This document shows positions 23,487-35,042 of a stretch of DNA of 64,000 bases, in pieces (positions within the stretch are counted from its first letter, which is position 1; every line of letters begins with the position of its first letter). The notes below the pieces were generated by a model that was given only the letters and a program-made list of their open reading frames with translations, was not told the origin of the DNA and made no database searches. The stretch lies in assembly GCA_025200525.1 (NCBI GenBank), contig CM045761.1:46012190-46076189 (forward strand). Direction: 5' to 3'. This DNA comes from Camellia lanceoleosa. Its lineage: Eukaryota > Streptophyta > Magnoliopsida > Ericales > Theaceae. The position numbers were made by a program, and so were the translations under genes.

Positions 23487-24564
23487 GGTTCCGTTTGGTA
23501 AGCCTCTCAAATTATAGTTCCACCCATTGATTTGAGTGTGATGTTTGTTTTAAACTTTCAAATCATAATTCTACACTCATTTCTCAAAACTCAATTCAAA
23601 ACATAATTATTACTTTTCAAAACTCATAATCAAACACATAATTCAAAACTCAATTCAAATCAATATTATATTTTTTAAAATATTTTAATTTTGTTAAGAT
23701 TTTAAATATTTTAATATTTAAATATGTTACAATTTTTTTTTTAATTTTTTGAATATTTTAAAATATTTTAATTTTTAAATATTACGATTTTAATTTTTTA
23801 AATTTTAAACTATTTTATAAAAATAAATTCAAACTCTATTTTATAAAAATATTTTTAAATATTTTAATTTTTTTTGTTATGTATTTGGTTACGATTTGAG
23901 TTTAGAGTTGTGAAAGTAATATGGAGTTTTAAGTTATGTATTTGGTTATGAGTTTTAAAAATAATTTTTTAATTGAGTTTTATTTTATGTGTTTGGTTAC
24001 GATTTGAGTGTATAGTTGTTTTTAAATTTAAAATATTAAAATTTAAAATTATTTAAATTTTTTGAATATTTAAATTATTTAAATTTTTTGAATATTTATT
24101 TTAATTTTTTACTTATTAAATTTTTTAGATTATTTAAATTATTTAAATATTTATGATTTAAATTTTTTGAATATTTATTTTGAAAAAAACTATTTCCTTT
24201 GTAGTATTTTCAATAAAAAATTGATTAATATTATTTTCTGTTAATAATAATTTTTTTAATTGAATTTTAAAAATAGTTTAGTTATGAGTGTTGGTCAGAA
24301 TTTTCAATAGTGTGAAAGTAATGCGTTTTGTTATGAGTTATAACAATTTAAATTAAGTTTTGAAAACTCTTTCCAAAACTCATAACCAAATAAAATTTTT
24401 TACTTCAGATGTCGAATCAAACTTTCAAAACTCAATTCAATACTCTATTCAAAAATCATAACCAAACAAATTTTCTACACTCAAATCATAAGTTCAAAAC
24501 ATACAAATTCAAAATACAACTCATATTCTCAAATCATAGTTAAAAAATCTTACCAAACGGAGCC
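23487..24564. mobile_element. PIF/Harbinger-like MITE, copy A (1078 bp)
   Basis: Terminal repeats GGTTCCGTTTGGTAAG and inverted GGCTCCGTTTGGTAAG, flanked by TAA on both sides (23484-23486, 24565-24567). Long subterminal inverted homology includes the ATGATTTGAGTGTAG block. The interior is nearly all A/T with no ORF. The 3-bp TSD TAA and G-rich ends fit PIF/Harbinger. Confidence 0.8.
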
Positions 24565-24728
24565 TAAGTTTTTTAAAAATGAACCTACTAACAAATCTTA
24601 AAATAATTTTATCCATTTATATATTTTGTGTGCCTGATTCTAAGATTAGTCTCTATTAAAAGTGTATGGAACAAGTTGTATAATATTCTCTTTTGAAAAC
24701 TATAAGAATAGTGTAATTTTTAAGCTTA

Positions 24729-24949
24729 GCCCTTGTTTGGGAAATGTGTATTTTAATTTAAAAATCAAAAGGTCACTAAAGGTATCACAGAGTCAACAAA
24801 CTACATAAAAAAATCAAAAAATTCATTTTCTCATTACTTTTTGCACTTTTTTTACCAAAAAATTATTTCAAACATATTAATTTTTTTTATTTCATATGTT
24901 AAGTAAAAAAATAAAAAATTATTAAAATAATATATTCCCAAACTTGAAC
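24729..24949. mobile_element. Tourist-like MITE, copy A (221 bp)
   Basis: Ends GCCCTTGTTTGGGAA and inverted GTTCAAGTTTGGGAA; TSD TTA at 24726-24728 and 24950-24952. The R-C paralog near 63870 reads across the site without it. A second copy at about 27871-28095 is part of the tandem duplication. Confidence 0.75.
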
Positions 24950-25755
24950 TTAATATGATTTGGATTATAATTAAAATAATATAAACTACACATTTCATTA
25001 TTTGATTTTTTTTTTTTTTGAATGCATGGAATGGTACAACTCACACATATACACACAACAATTACTTTGTTTGGTTTTGGAATTTTTTAAAATAATTTAG
25101 AAAATTTTAATTTATATTTTATATTTTTAATTAGTTTTTTTATTTTTTTTATTCACTTAATTTATATACACTTAAAGTATAAAATTTGGGAAAATATTGA
25201 AAAAATTATTAGATTGATCTAATTATTTTGGAAAAATTGCAAATAAGTTGTGTTCTTACAAAATATTTATAAATTTATAAAAAATAAAAATTATATATTT
25301 AATTATTAAAGTTGGTAAAGTTTACTACTGATTTGAAATATTTTTCTAAAACATATATTGAATTGTAATTTCTTAATTTTTTCATAAATAATATACACGA
25401 AGTGTTCTACAAAATAAACAGTTTGAATCATTAAAATCAGACCTATAGTGGGCTTCACGGGCTCAAACAATTCTCACAAATTTATATTTAAATTTAAGAA
25501 AAGTCTAACCCTTTTTGAAATTTTTTATTTTTTGTTAAATACTAATATAGTAATGAACAAACAATAAATCTACGATATTAGAAATGTTTTCAAAAATTTA
25601 CTTAAAATGATAAATCAATGGTATATATAAATTTATTGTTGTGGGGTCACTTCTGGAGTGTATCTTGACCACAAATTTAAAATTTCGTTATTTTTTTATT
25701 TTTTATTTATTTATTTTTGTTGAGTTTGTAGCATTCTTGAGGAACAAATATAAGT

Positions 25756-26265
25756 GCCATTTTGGGAACAAAATAAAAAGCCACGTTTTTGGATAAAATG
25801 TCCAAAAATGCAAGTGTCAAAAACGCCAGAAAATTGGTTCGGCAAGTGCTAAAAACACAGGTGTAAAATTACAAATTAGGACCTATGAAAAAAAATAAAA
25901 AAATAAATTTCTTATGTTGGGTAAGGATATTTGGTCATTTTAATTTGATTTGACACCATAAATAAATATAAAAGCAAGGGTTTGGTTATGGTGTGCAACT
26001 TATACCTTACACCTTATACCTTACACTTACACCTTACACTTACACCTTTTTTGAGGTTGCACACCATATGCAACCCACTTACACCTTACACCTTACACTT
26101 ACACCTTATACTTATACTTACACCTTACACTTACACCTTTTGTGATATTTAAAAAAAACTCCTAAAAGATAACTTTTTACCAACTTTCCAAATCACTTTC
26201 TAAAAAACTAAAAAATTTAATAAAAAGCTAAAAATTAATTTTTTTACTAATTTTCCAAAACACCC
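25756..26265. repeat. 510-bp segment present only in unit A, with TTACACC-type array
   Basis: Flanked by TAAGT on both sides (25751-25755, 26266-26270); unit B has a single TAAGT at this place. It contains at about 26000-26138 an irregular array of TTACACC, TTACAC and TATACC units split by GGTTGCACACCATATGCAACC, a near-perfect inverted repeat. No ORF. Confidence 0.75.
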
Positions 26266-26686
26266 TAAGTAATTTCACTTCCTTGCCTCAATAAATTCTA
26301 AACTAAAGAGTATATTCTAGAGAAAGCTAGGGGCCAAAGACAGGTTTGGGGCCCAAGTGCTGCACTGCAATGATTTAGGCCTATTATGTCGGCAATTAGA
26401 AAGAAAATTGAGTGAGATCTCTAAAAAAACGAGAGGTCTAATGGAATATTAATTTATTTTTTTTTTCTTTATATTTTGTCTTTTATCTTATTGTTTGTTT
26501 TTTATTTTCTTTTAAATATGTGGTGCTAGCTCATTAGAGATGCTTTAGAGCAGCTCTAATTAGAGCTCAGAGCAAAACCGATTAGAAAATAAAAAAACAA
26601 AAAGAAGAGCTATTTTATTGACTTGGTAGGATCACATTATTTTTATATTTTTATATATAATTCTTTTAGAAAAACAAAAACAATAA

Positions 26687-27700
26687 GGCTCCGTTTGGTA
26701 AGCTTTTCAAATTATAGTTCCACCCATTGATTTGAGTGTGATGTTTGTTTTGAACTTTTAAATCATAATTCTATACATATTTCTCAAAACTCAAGTCAAA
26801 ACATAATCATTACTTTTCAAAACTCATAACCAAATACATAATTCAAAACTCTTTTCAAAACTCAATTCAAATTAATATTTTATTTTTTAAAATATTTTAA
26901 TATTTAAATATGTTACGATTTTTTTAATTTTTTGAATATTTTAAAATATTTTAATTTTTACATATTACGATTTTAATTTTTTAAATTTTAAACTATTTTA
27001 TAAAAATAAATTCAAACTCTATTTTATAAAAATATTTTTAAATATTTTAATTTTTTTGTTATGTATTTGGTTACGATTTAAGTGTAGAATTGTGAAAATA
27101 GTATGAAGTTTTAAGTTATGTATTTGGTTATGAGTTTTAAAAATAATTTCTTAATTGAGTTTTATTTTATGTGTTTAGTTACGATTTGAATGTATAGTTG
27201 TTTTTAAATTTAAAATATTAAAATTTAAAATTATTTAAATTTTTTACTTATTAAATTTTTTAGATTATTTAAATTATTTAAATATTTATGATTTAAATTT
27301 TTTGAATATTTATTTTGAAAAAAATTATTTCCTTTGTAGTATTTTCAATAAAAAATTGATTAATGTTATTTTCTGTTAATAATAATTTTTTTTAATTGAA
27401 TTTTAAAAAGAGTTTGGTTATGAGTATTGGTCAGAATTTTCAATAGTGTAAAAGTAGTTCGTTTTGTTATGAGTTATAACAATTTAAATTAAGTTTTGAA
27501 AACTTTTTCCAAAACTCATAATCAAATAAATTTTTTTACTTCATATGTCGAATCAAACTTTCAAAACTCAATTTAACACTCTATTCAAAAATCATAACCA
27601 AATAAATTTTCTACACTCAAATTATATGTTCAAAACATACAAATTCAAAATACAACTTATATTCTCAAATTATAGATAAAAAATCTTACTAAACAGAACC
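26687..27700. mobile_element. PIF/Harbinger-like MITE, copy B (1014 bp)
   Basis: Same element as 23487-24564, with ends GGCTCCGTTTGGTAAG and inverted GGTTCTGTTTAGTAAG, and TAA on both sides (26684-26686, 27701-27703). Shorter by deletions of about 60 bp. Confidence 0.8.
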
Positions 27701-29318
27701 TAAGTTTTTTAAAAATGAACCTACTAACAAATCTTAAAATAATTTTATCCATTTATATATTTTGTGTGTCTCATTCTATGATTAGTCTCTATATTCAGAA
27801 TAAAAGTGTATGGAACAAGTTGTATAATATTCTCTTTTGAAAACTATACGAATAGTGTAATTTAAGCTTAGCCCTTGTTTGGGAAGTGTGTATTTTAGTT
27901 TAAAAATCAAAAGGTCACTAAAGGTATCAAAAGGTCAGCAAACTACATAAAAAAAAGTCAAAAAATTCATTTTTCCAATACTTTTTGCACTTTTTTTACC
28001 AAAAAATTATTTCAAACATATTAATTTTTTTTTTATTTCATATGTTAAGTAAAAAAATAAAAAATTATTAAAATAATATATTTCAAAACTTGACTTTAAT
28101 ATGATTTGGATTATAATTAAAATAATATAAACATTTCATTATTTGATTTTTTTTTTTTTTTTTGAATGCATAGAATGGTACAACTCACACATATACACAC
28201 ACAACAATTACTTTGTTTGGTTTTGGAATTTTTAAAAATAATTTAGAAAATTTTAATTTATATTTTATATTTTTAATTAGTTTTTTAATTTTTTTATTCA
28301 CTTAATTTATATACACTTAAAGTATAAAATTTGGGAAAATATTGAAAAAATTATTAGATTGATCTAATTATTTTTGAAAAATTGCAAATAAGTGGTGTTC
28401 TTACAAAATATTTATAAATTTATAAAAAATAAATATTATATATTTAATTATTAAAGTTGGTATAGTTTACTACTGATTTGAAATATTTTTCTAAAACATA
28501 TACTGAATTGTAATTTCTTAATTTTTTTATAAATAATATACAAGTGTTCTACAAAATAAACAATTTGAATCATTAAAATTAGACCTATAGTAGGTTTCAT
28601 GGGCTCGAACAATTCTCACAAATTTATATTTAAATTTAAGAAAAGTCTAACCCTTTTGAAATTTTTTATTTTTGTTAAATACTAATATAGTAATGAACAA
28701 ACAATAAATCTACGATATTAGAAATTTTTTCAAAATTTACTTAAAATGATAAATCAATGGTATATATAAATTTATTGTTGTAGGGTCACTTCTGGAGTGT
28801 ATCTTGACCACAAATTTAAAATTTCTTTCTTTATTTATTTTGTATTTATTTATTTTTGTTGAGTTTGTAGCATTCTTGAGGAACAAATATAAGTAATTTT
28901 ACTTCCTTGCCTCAATAAATTCTAAACTAAAGAGTATATTCAAGAGAAAGCTAGGGGCCGAAGACAGGTTTGGGGCCCAAGCCCTGCACTGCAATGATTT
29001 AGGCCTATGTCGGCAATTAGAAAGGAAATTGAGTGAGATCTCTAAAAAAGAGTTTTAATGGAAAATTAATTTGTTTTTTTTTTTTTTTTTTTATGTTTTG
29101 TCTTTTATTTTACTGTTTGTTTGTTTGTTTGTTTTTTTTTTTTTTAAATATGTGGTGCTAGCTCATTAGAGTTGCTTTAGAGCAGTTCTAATTAGAGTTC
29201 TGTAGCAAAACTCAATTAGAAAATAAAAAAACAAAAATAAGAGCTATTTTATTGGCTTGGTTGGATCACATTATTTTTATATTTTCATATATAATTCTTC
29301 TAGAAAAACAAAAACAAT
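26687..29318. repeat. Tandem duplication unit B
   Basis: Direct second copy of 23487-26686, lacking the 510-bp segment and carrying many point differences and small indels. It begins GGCTCCGTTTGGTAAG right after unit A's terminal GAAAAACAAAAACAATAA and ends at GAAAAACAAAAACAAT, 29318. Confidence 0.85.
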
Positions 29319-29960
29319 GTGTATGTTTGGTTTGTGTTTGAGAGATGTGTTTTAGAGATAAAAAGTACGAAAACATGTTTGGTTTGGTTTTTTTCAAAAG
29401 ATGTTTTGAAAAATTATTTTGAGAGAGAGTTTTGGAAAAAGTGATTGATTTGATGTGTGTGAGAGAGAGATTTGTTTGGAAAACTTGTTTGGTTTAGATG
29501 TTTTGGAAAAAAATTTTGGGAAAATTTGTTTGGTTTGATTATTTTTGAAAAATTATTTGTAGAGAAAATTTCTAAATTTTTTTTCCAAAATTCAAACCAA
29601 ACGAGTCCAATAATTTTTTTTTCTTACTTGTCAAAATACGCCTTAATTGAAACGTGATGTTCTTTTGGAAGGGTTCAATAGAAATAATTTATTATTATTA
29701 TTATTATTATTACTATTATTATTGTAAAAGGGAACTGCATCAATAATTAAGTCGGGTAATACAATAGATATAATTTGATACACTATGGAGTATATGCCAC
29801 ATGTTTAACTGACAAGTGGCCCTCTAAATAATCGTTGTCTTGCGTGCCCCCACAGAAGGGACAATTCAGCCAGATGAATGGTCGCCATTCTTCGGGAGAA
29901 TATTAAAAAATAAAATAAGAAATAAAAAAATAATTATAAAATTATAAAAATATAAGTGAT
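29319..29960. other. Non-coding DNA with possible small MITE and (TTA)n
   Basis: 29319-29608 has repeated TTTGGTTTG motifs and loosely inverted ends (GTATGTTTGGTTTG and GGACTCGTTTGGTTTG), possibly a small MITE. A (TTA)n-type microsatellite is at about 29688-29722. The last bases GTGAT (29956-29960) are the left TSD of element IV. No gene seen. Confidence 0.5.
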
Positions 29961-30514
29961 TGTGGGGACATATTTTTTTTTTGTTAATAACAGCACGTGA
30001 TTAAGGTGACAACGAAGTGCCAGTCAAGGTACCACGTGTTCTGATTATGACGACGAGATGATCTTGGCTAGGCCGAGGTTATCTGCGAAGATACCGGAAT
30101 CCGAGATGAACGGATAAGGGGTAAGAGTCCTAGAATGAAGGAGGACCCCTACCTGGATAAGGATAAAACTCTTAAGGAGTTTATTTTTTTGTGTTAGAGA
30201 GTCCAAGATGTGCATTGAGCCAAAGTCCATTGAAGATACACTTCTACAGGGATCAAGTCAATGCTGGCTATAAAAGTAAGGCACCTTTATGGGTCTAAGG
30301 TACGTTTTTTGTATTCTGACTAGTGAGTAAAAACACTATTTGCTATCTTTGAGAGATAATTGAGTACTGACTTGATCGTTGGAGTGCCCCCCGATAGGCG
30401 AACCACTGCCGGAGTCTTATCTTTTTGTGACAGGTTGTTCGAGCGCAACCTATTCTGTCAGTGCTCTCCAGCTGAGTACCTATTTGGCAGTGTGGTCAGA
30501 AAACAACACACACA
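29961..30514 (+). repeat. 5' LTR of element IV
   Basis: TGTGGGGACATA at the start, CACACA at the end, 554 bp. Aligns throughout with 50729-51274. In one 145-bp stretch aligned by eye (about 30037-30181) I count roughly a dozen differences, so the pair is old. Confidence 0.88.
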
Positions 30515-30517
30515 ATT

Positions 30518-30535
30518 TGGCGTCGTCTGTGGGAA
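30518..30535 (+). other. Primer-binding site of element IV
   Basis: TGGCGTCGTCTGTGGGAA, three bases after the LTR end. It resembles the TGGCGCCGTC-type PBS of many plant Tat/Athila elements. The exact tRNA (Asp or Arg type) is not decided. Confidence 0.7.
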
Positions 30536-30549
30536 AGAAAAGAGAATAG

Positions 30550-32400
30550 ATGGGCAACGACGAACAGAAAGAAAAGATTGGGGACGACATCCCTACTAGA
30601 AGTGGTAAATCCTTTGATCCTAATGTAAAGGAGGATAATTGTAACGAAGAAACTCGAGATCAGAATCCTAGAGAGAAAGACGTCGGCCAGGAGTGCGACG
30701 TATCAAAGAAGTCAAACCGAAGCGGGTATTATAACGAGAACGACCTCCATGTGTGGAAAGATAGATGCCTGCGGAGGGATAGAGAGATGAAGGGAATAGC
30801 GAATTAATTGGCAGACCTACAATCAGTCGTCAATTTCATGATGCAGAACAACGTCATGCAGCCATCGTTCCCGTTATAAGACACGTTGATTCCAGCGGCC
30901 AAGAATGATGCCCAGAAAGTAAGATAGAAAACAGTTCTTGCAGTCCCCCAGCACACTAGAACCAAGGACCACTCTCATCGGCCTTCAAGGGAGGTCGGTG
31001 CGAGGAGAGTCAATGAAGGGAGATTCTTGGAGGACATATCGTACCAAAGAAGCTAGCCCCAAAGAATATCGGCATGTTCAAGGGAAAGAATTCTGTTTCG
31101 ACACAACTAATAGAGAGAGGTCCAAGAGGACTCATAACGACACCGGGAGTAGCGCACCAAAAAGGCTGAAGTCTGTGGACAGCCAAGCTCCTGAACGGAC
31201 CAATGAGGATCTGAGGGATTACCTCCAGAAGAAGCGGCAGGACGCCGAGGTAACCTCTCCAGTCAAGCCTAGAACGCCTTTTTCGGTAGAATTGGACAAA
31301 TTTGAGGCCCCGAAAAGGTTTCACATGTCGAGATTCCAGATATACGACGGTAAGTCTGACCCTAACTTTCACGTCGGCTTGTACTTGAACTCAATAGCAC
31401 TATACACCGGGAACGAGCCGTTGCTCTACAAAGTGCTTCCCTCATTCTTTAGGGAAAACGCATTAGACTAGTTTTACAAGTTGGCGAAAGGAACTGTGAA
31501 AAGCTGGAAAGGCCTGGCCGAGATGTTCATGACCAGGTTTGTGACAAAAAAATTACAACCGTTGAGGGCAGACTCCCTAATGGCTCTGAGAATAGGCGAG
31601 GATGAAAGCCTTAAGACTTATGCTAAGAGGTATTATGAGATATTCAACGGAATACCAGGATGCAACTAAGAGGTGGCAGTCGTGTCCTTTAAGAACGACC
31701 TGAACGACGATTGTCTGCTTCGAAAATCAATGGCAAAGGCATTGCCAAAAAGTATGGAGGAACTTATGGCCAGGATAGAGAAGTATACGAGAGCCGAGGA
31801 GAACACACTGGGGACAAAAAGCGTCAAAATAAGAGAAGAGAAACGGCTCGTCGAAGCGAGACCGAGGTAACACAGGATACAACAAGCAAGAGATAGGACT
31901 GAGGGCTGCACAGGCAATCACTACCGTATTCCAGATTCCGGATTCCAATTTACAAAGTCTTGGAAAAAATCCGGAATCAGCCCTATTATAGAGTACTAGA
32001 GAAGATTCCTAGTGAATTTATGGGAAGAAGTCTGGGGAAACACTGTGCTTACCACAATGAGGATGGGCATCTAACCCAAGGGTGCAGAGCCCTAAAAGCA
32101 CATCTGGAAGGCCTGGTAGGACAGGGTCATCTAAGGGACCTAGTAGATGAGGCCAGGACAATGGAAGAGCAAGCGAGACTGCCTCAGGCACCGGTAGCAC
32201 CACCTCCTCCAGCATCACAACCGCAAGCAGGCGGATATCGAGTGATCAATGTGATTCACTTGAAAGTCAATAAAAACGAGATACATGGGGAAACTCAGAA
32301 GGTAAAACACTTACAGAATGTGTACCAGGTTCGGCAGAAGAGACCTAGAGCAGGCGAGTACCAGGGACCAATGGTGTCTTTTACTGAAGACGACCTATAG
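30550..32400 (+). pseudogene. gag of element IV
   Basis: Opens at ATG 30550 with a charged N-terminus, broken by stops at about 30805 and by shifts. The capsid part (31280-31670) includes FHMSRFQIYDGKSDPN, AKGTVKSWKGLAEMFMTRFV and ESLKTYAKRYYEIFN, the typical Tat-type Gag core. 31960-32400 encodes CAYHNEDGHLTQGCRALK, a zinc-knuckle-like CHHC segment, then a Pro/Ala-rich linker. In-frame stops at 31469-31471 and 31667-31669 and a frame change near 31900 show that it is dead. Confidence 0.85.
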
Positions 32401-33133
32401 ATGGTACAGTATCCACACAACGATGCCTTGGTAATATCCTTCCAGATTTGAGAGTGCTAGGTAAAACGAATTCTAATCAACCAGGGCAGCTCTTGTAACA
32501 TCATGTATATCAGGTGTTACAAAGAGCTTGGCCTTCACCAAGATGATCTGGAACAATCCAATGGTCTAATGGTTGGGTTCAACGAAATGCCAAAGTGGCC
32601 CCTAGGAGTAGTAAGTTTGGAGGCACAGGCTGGCACCAAGAAAGTAAAAACAGAGTTCACAATAATTGACACCCCCTCCCCTTACAATGTAATCCTGGAA
32701 AGACCATGGCTGCATGCAATGGGGGTTGTTCCCTCAACATTGCACCAACTATTGCGGTTCTCAACAGAACATGGAATTAAGGAGGTTCGAGGGATCAAGT
32801 ATAGGCAAATAATTGCTCCATGGAAGCAATGAAATCCACCTGCAACATACGAGAAGCAGAAATAGCAGAGATTGAGGATGAGGACGTGAAGGTCCTTGAG
32901 GATGTCGGCAAAGAACCAGCCGAGAAAAGTGAGGAAGCCCTGAAGAAGATCCTAGTCCAGCAAGGGGTTGAAGAGTGCTTCTTCCCTCTCAACTCAGGCT
33001 TGGCCGAGGAAGAGGAAAAGCAATTAGAGGTATTCTTGAGAGCAAACCTTGAGGTGTTTGCCTGGACACCATACGAGATGTTTGACATTTCCTTGAGGTC
33101 ACTTGCCATAGACTAAATGTCGACAGGTCGGCC
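32401..33133 (+). pseudogene. Protease region of element IV
   Basis: 32460-32815 encodes RILINQGSSCNIM followed by SPYNVILERPWLHAMGVVPS, the protease and post-protease motifs of Tat elements. The active-site Asp is replaced (I-N-Q-G instead of D-x-G). After a stop at 32830 the frame continues as an acidic linker ending in FAWTPYEMFDIS, the motif just before RT, and is cut by element III at 33138. Coding resumes at 42957. Confidence 0.8.
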
Positions 33134-33327
33134 AAACCTATAGCGATCCCGGGTTTTAACCCTTGTTGTACAGTGATCCGGACTTGGTTCCGTAGATGTT
33201 AGCAGTTGTTCATTTCTAGTTTACATCCTTTCATACTTTGTATTTGAATTATAGGATGCGTTGGGCAGGTTTGTTACAGGTTGGTTGAGCTTAGGAACCA
33301 AAACTAGTTGCCCAGATTTTGGCCTGT

Positions 33328-33640
33328 CCGCTCGAGCGGATCTTTTGACGCTCGAGCGGGGACCTTGTTGTTGCTTGTCCGCTCGAGCGGGGGTTTTGGC
33401 GCTCGAGCGGGGAATACACCCATCCAGTATTTTCCTGTGTAGTGTTGGACGCTCGAGCGGGGGATTGGCCGCTCGAGCGGGAGGTTGTGAGTGACGCTCG
33501 AGCGGGGAGTTGGGCGCTCGAGCGGGGACCTGGTATGTCGAGATTCTGGGAGTGTGCATCCGCCGCTCGAGCGGGAGTTTGGCCGCTCGAGCGGGAGTCT
33601 GTGAGTAGCGCTCGAGCGGGGGTTTCCACGCTTGAGCAGG
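33328..33640 (+). repeat. CGCTCGAGCG palindrome array, element III 5' LTR
   Basis: Eleven perfect CGCTCGAGCG units and one degenerate CGCTTGAGCA in about 310 bp, at alternating spacings of roughly 20 and 30-50 bp. The first base outside each unit is nearly always G on the right. The array ends about 15 bp before TTATTTAAAA. Confidence 0.95.
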
Positions 33641-33647
33641 GCGACTC

Positions 33648-33657
33648 TTATTTAAAA
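33648..33657 (+). promoter_or_regulatory. TATA-like box, element III 5' LTR
   Basis: TTATTTAAAA directly after the palindrome array, followed by a CT-rich leader (33690-33710). Same place as TATATAAAA in the solo LTR. Confidence 0.55.
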
Positions 33658-34424
33658 ACGAGATCCGACTTTTTTATGACTTTTTCAAGATCTTTTCTCT
33701 CTCTTACTTTTCCAAAAAGCTATTTTCAGAGCTTCTCACTCTAAAACCGGCCCTTCTCTCTTAGATTTGATCTAGTATGAGTTGTTTGCTCACTCTTGGC
33801 CTTTAAAAAAGTTGTGTTGATCGTCGAGGGTTACATTTTAATATAAAAATTTTAGAATTTGGAGCATTTTGGTTTTGGTCTTCATCTCCATTGGAGCTCA
33901 AACTTTGAGGTAGGGAGAACCTACTCCATCTTATGAACTTTGTCTTTGAATTTTAGCATTTTGATATGTTGGGAGTTGTCGGGTTCTTTTGAGAAAGTTT
34001 GGGCCTTTGTGTAATTTTACAAAAGTTGGGGTTTTAATTATATAAACCTACATGCAAATTAGGCATAGAGAAATGAGATTAATGTTGGGACATTGATGGA
34101 AATGGAACCTTAGGGTTGTTTTGTGAATTATGGCTATTTGTCCTAATTGGTTTAATTAATTAATGTATATAATTAATTAAAGAAAATGATGAATTGAATT
34201 GAGAATGTTAAAATTGGGAATGTATGGCACTAAAGGGTGCAGTTGAATCATTTATTGCTCACCTAGGTGAAATGTTGATATATTATCTGTTTGTGCATTT
34301 ATTTCCTGTTTAGAAATAATTGCTTGGGCTACCGGTGGAGGGTAGTTTTGAGTGTTGTAGACAATGCATGATGATTAGGCAAACTAAAACTAATTAATTG
34401 GATGTGTCATAGAGTATGACGGTT

Positions 34425-34805
34425 AATAGAATACATTAGCTTTATGTATTGATGGATTATGCATATAACCAATGTGTTTATATGCATTATGTATAGACGG
34501 TTGATAGGATACATTAATTTTATGTATTGATTGATTGCGTATATGATTCTGTGTTTATATGCATTGCTTGTGTATGGGAGGAGATGGGGGATGTACTCCA
34601 CAGTTTAGGGGAAGATGGGGGATGTACCTCTAAACCGGTTAATGGTTATGGGAAGATGGGGGATGGACCTAGGGATGCAGCTCATATGCTCTCCCATTGA
34701 AGTGATGATACAGCTCATATGCTTATCTATTGAAGTGTTGATATAGCTCATAGGCTTATCTGTGGTAGTAGTGATATAGCTCATATGCTTATCTATTGAA
34801 ATGTT
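34425..34805. repeat. Short tandem repeats inside the LTR
   Basis: Three sets: two copies of a GATACATTAATTTTATGTATTG-like unit (about 34430 and 34500), three GATGGGGGATG-type units (34583-34670), and four units of about 35 bp built on TAGCTCATATGCTTATCT (34676-34800). All recur in the 3' LTR (41890-42275). Confidence 0.8.
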
Positions 34806-35042
34806 TGTTTGATTTGATATAGCACTAAAATGTATATCATTTATGAAGTATGGAAGTGGTTTATGTGTTATTGATACAACACCAAAATGTGTATCCACCT
34901 TGGATTTCGAAAGTGTTCTAGTGATGAACTATAATCTCATCAAAGGTTTTGGCCAGAGTACTGAACCTTGTTTTCAAACTCAATGTTGAATAAGAAATGG
35001 AAAGTGAATTGTAACATAGACTTGATTGTCATGGAATTGTAA

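Larger units (their letters stand above)
21470..26686. repeat. Duplicated block R-A (paralogous to 60924-64000)
   Basis: From TACTATTTGATTAGTA at 21470 the sequence parallels 60924 onward: GGATTAATGGAATGAATAAT, CATTATTAGTTGTA, AATAGAATATGAATCTCATG, TGTGGTTTCTACTG, TCATACAATAAG, TTAGATATTA. Further right, 24600-24720 and 24950-25030 parallel 63737-63960. Each copy has its own MITEs. The P450 start codon lies 80 bp left of the R-C copy, but no P450 sequence lies left of R-A. Confidence 0.75.
23487..26686. repeat. Tandem duplication unit A
   Basis: About 3.2 kb repeated directly as 26687-29318 with the same order of parts: the 1-kb MITE, the Tourist-like MITE, the CACTTCTGGAGTGTATC block, the GCTAGGGGCC block and the end GAAAAACAAAAACAAT. 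The junction lies at the left end of the MITE. Unit A has an extra 510 bp (25756-26265). Confidence 0.85.

Noticed and set aside
24000..25000. Phage, CRISPR or bacterial defence-like gene cluster
   Set aside because: Looked for and not found anywhere in the window; repeats here are MITEs and duplications, with no spacer-repeat periodicity or bacterial-type genes.
26000..26138. Telomere-like repeat
   Set aside because: Units are TTACACC/TTACAC, not the plant TTTAGGG motif on either strand.
30045..30230. Minus-strand open frame repeated at 50809-50994
   Set aside because: It lies wholly inside the two LTRs of element IV; the repeat explains its conservation.
31010..31372. Minus-strand 120-codon frame in element IV gag
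   Set aside because: Antisense shadow of the Gag capsid sequence; unlike 47-49 kb it shows no domain or splice signals.
33261..33744. Long overlapping frames on both strands rich in A-R-A-G and L-E-R repeats (also 40754-41243)
   Set aside because: They are translations of the CGCTCGAGCG array, open on several frames at once because the palindrome has no stop. No gene evidence.
34605..34898. 97-codon minus frame with M-S-Y-I-T-T repeats, also at 42078-42371
   Set aside because: Product of short tandem repeats in the element III LTRs, no protein family signature.
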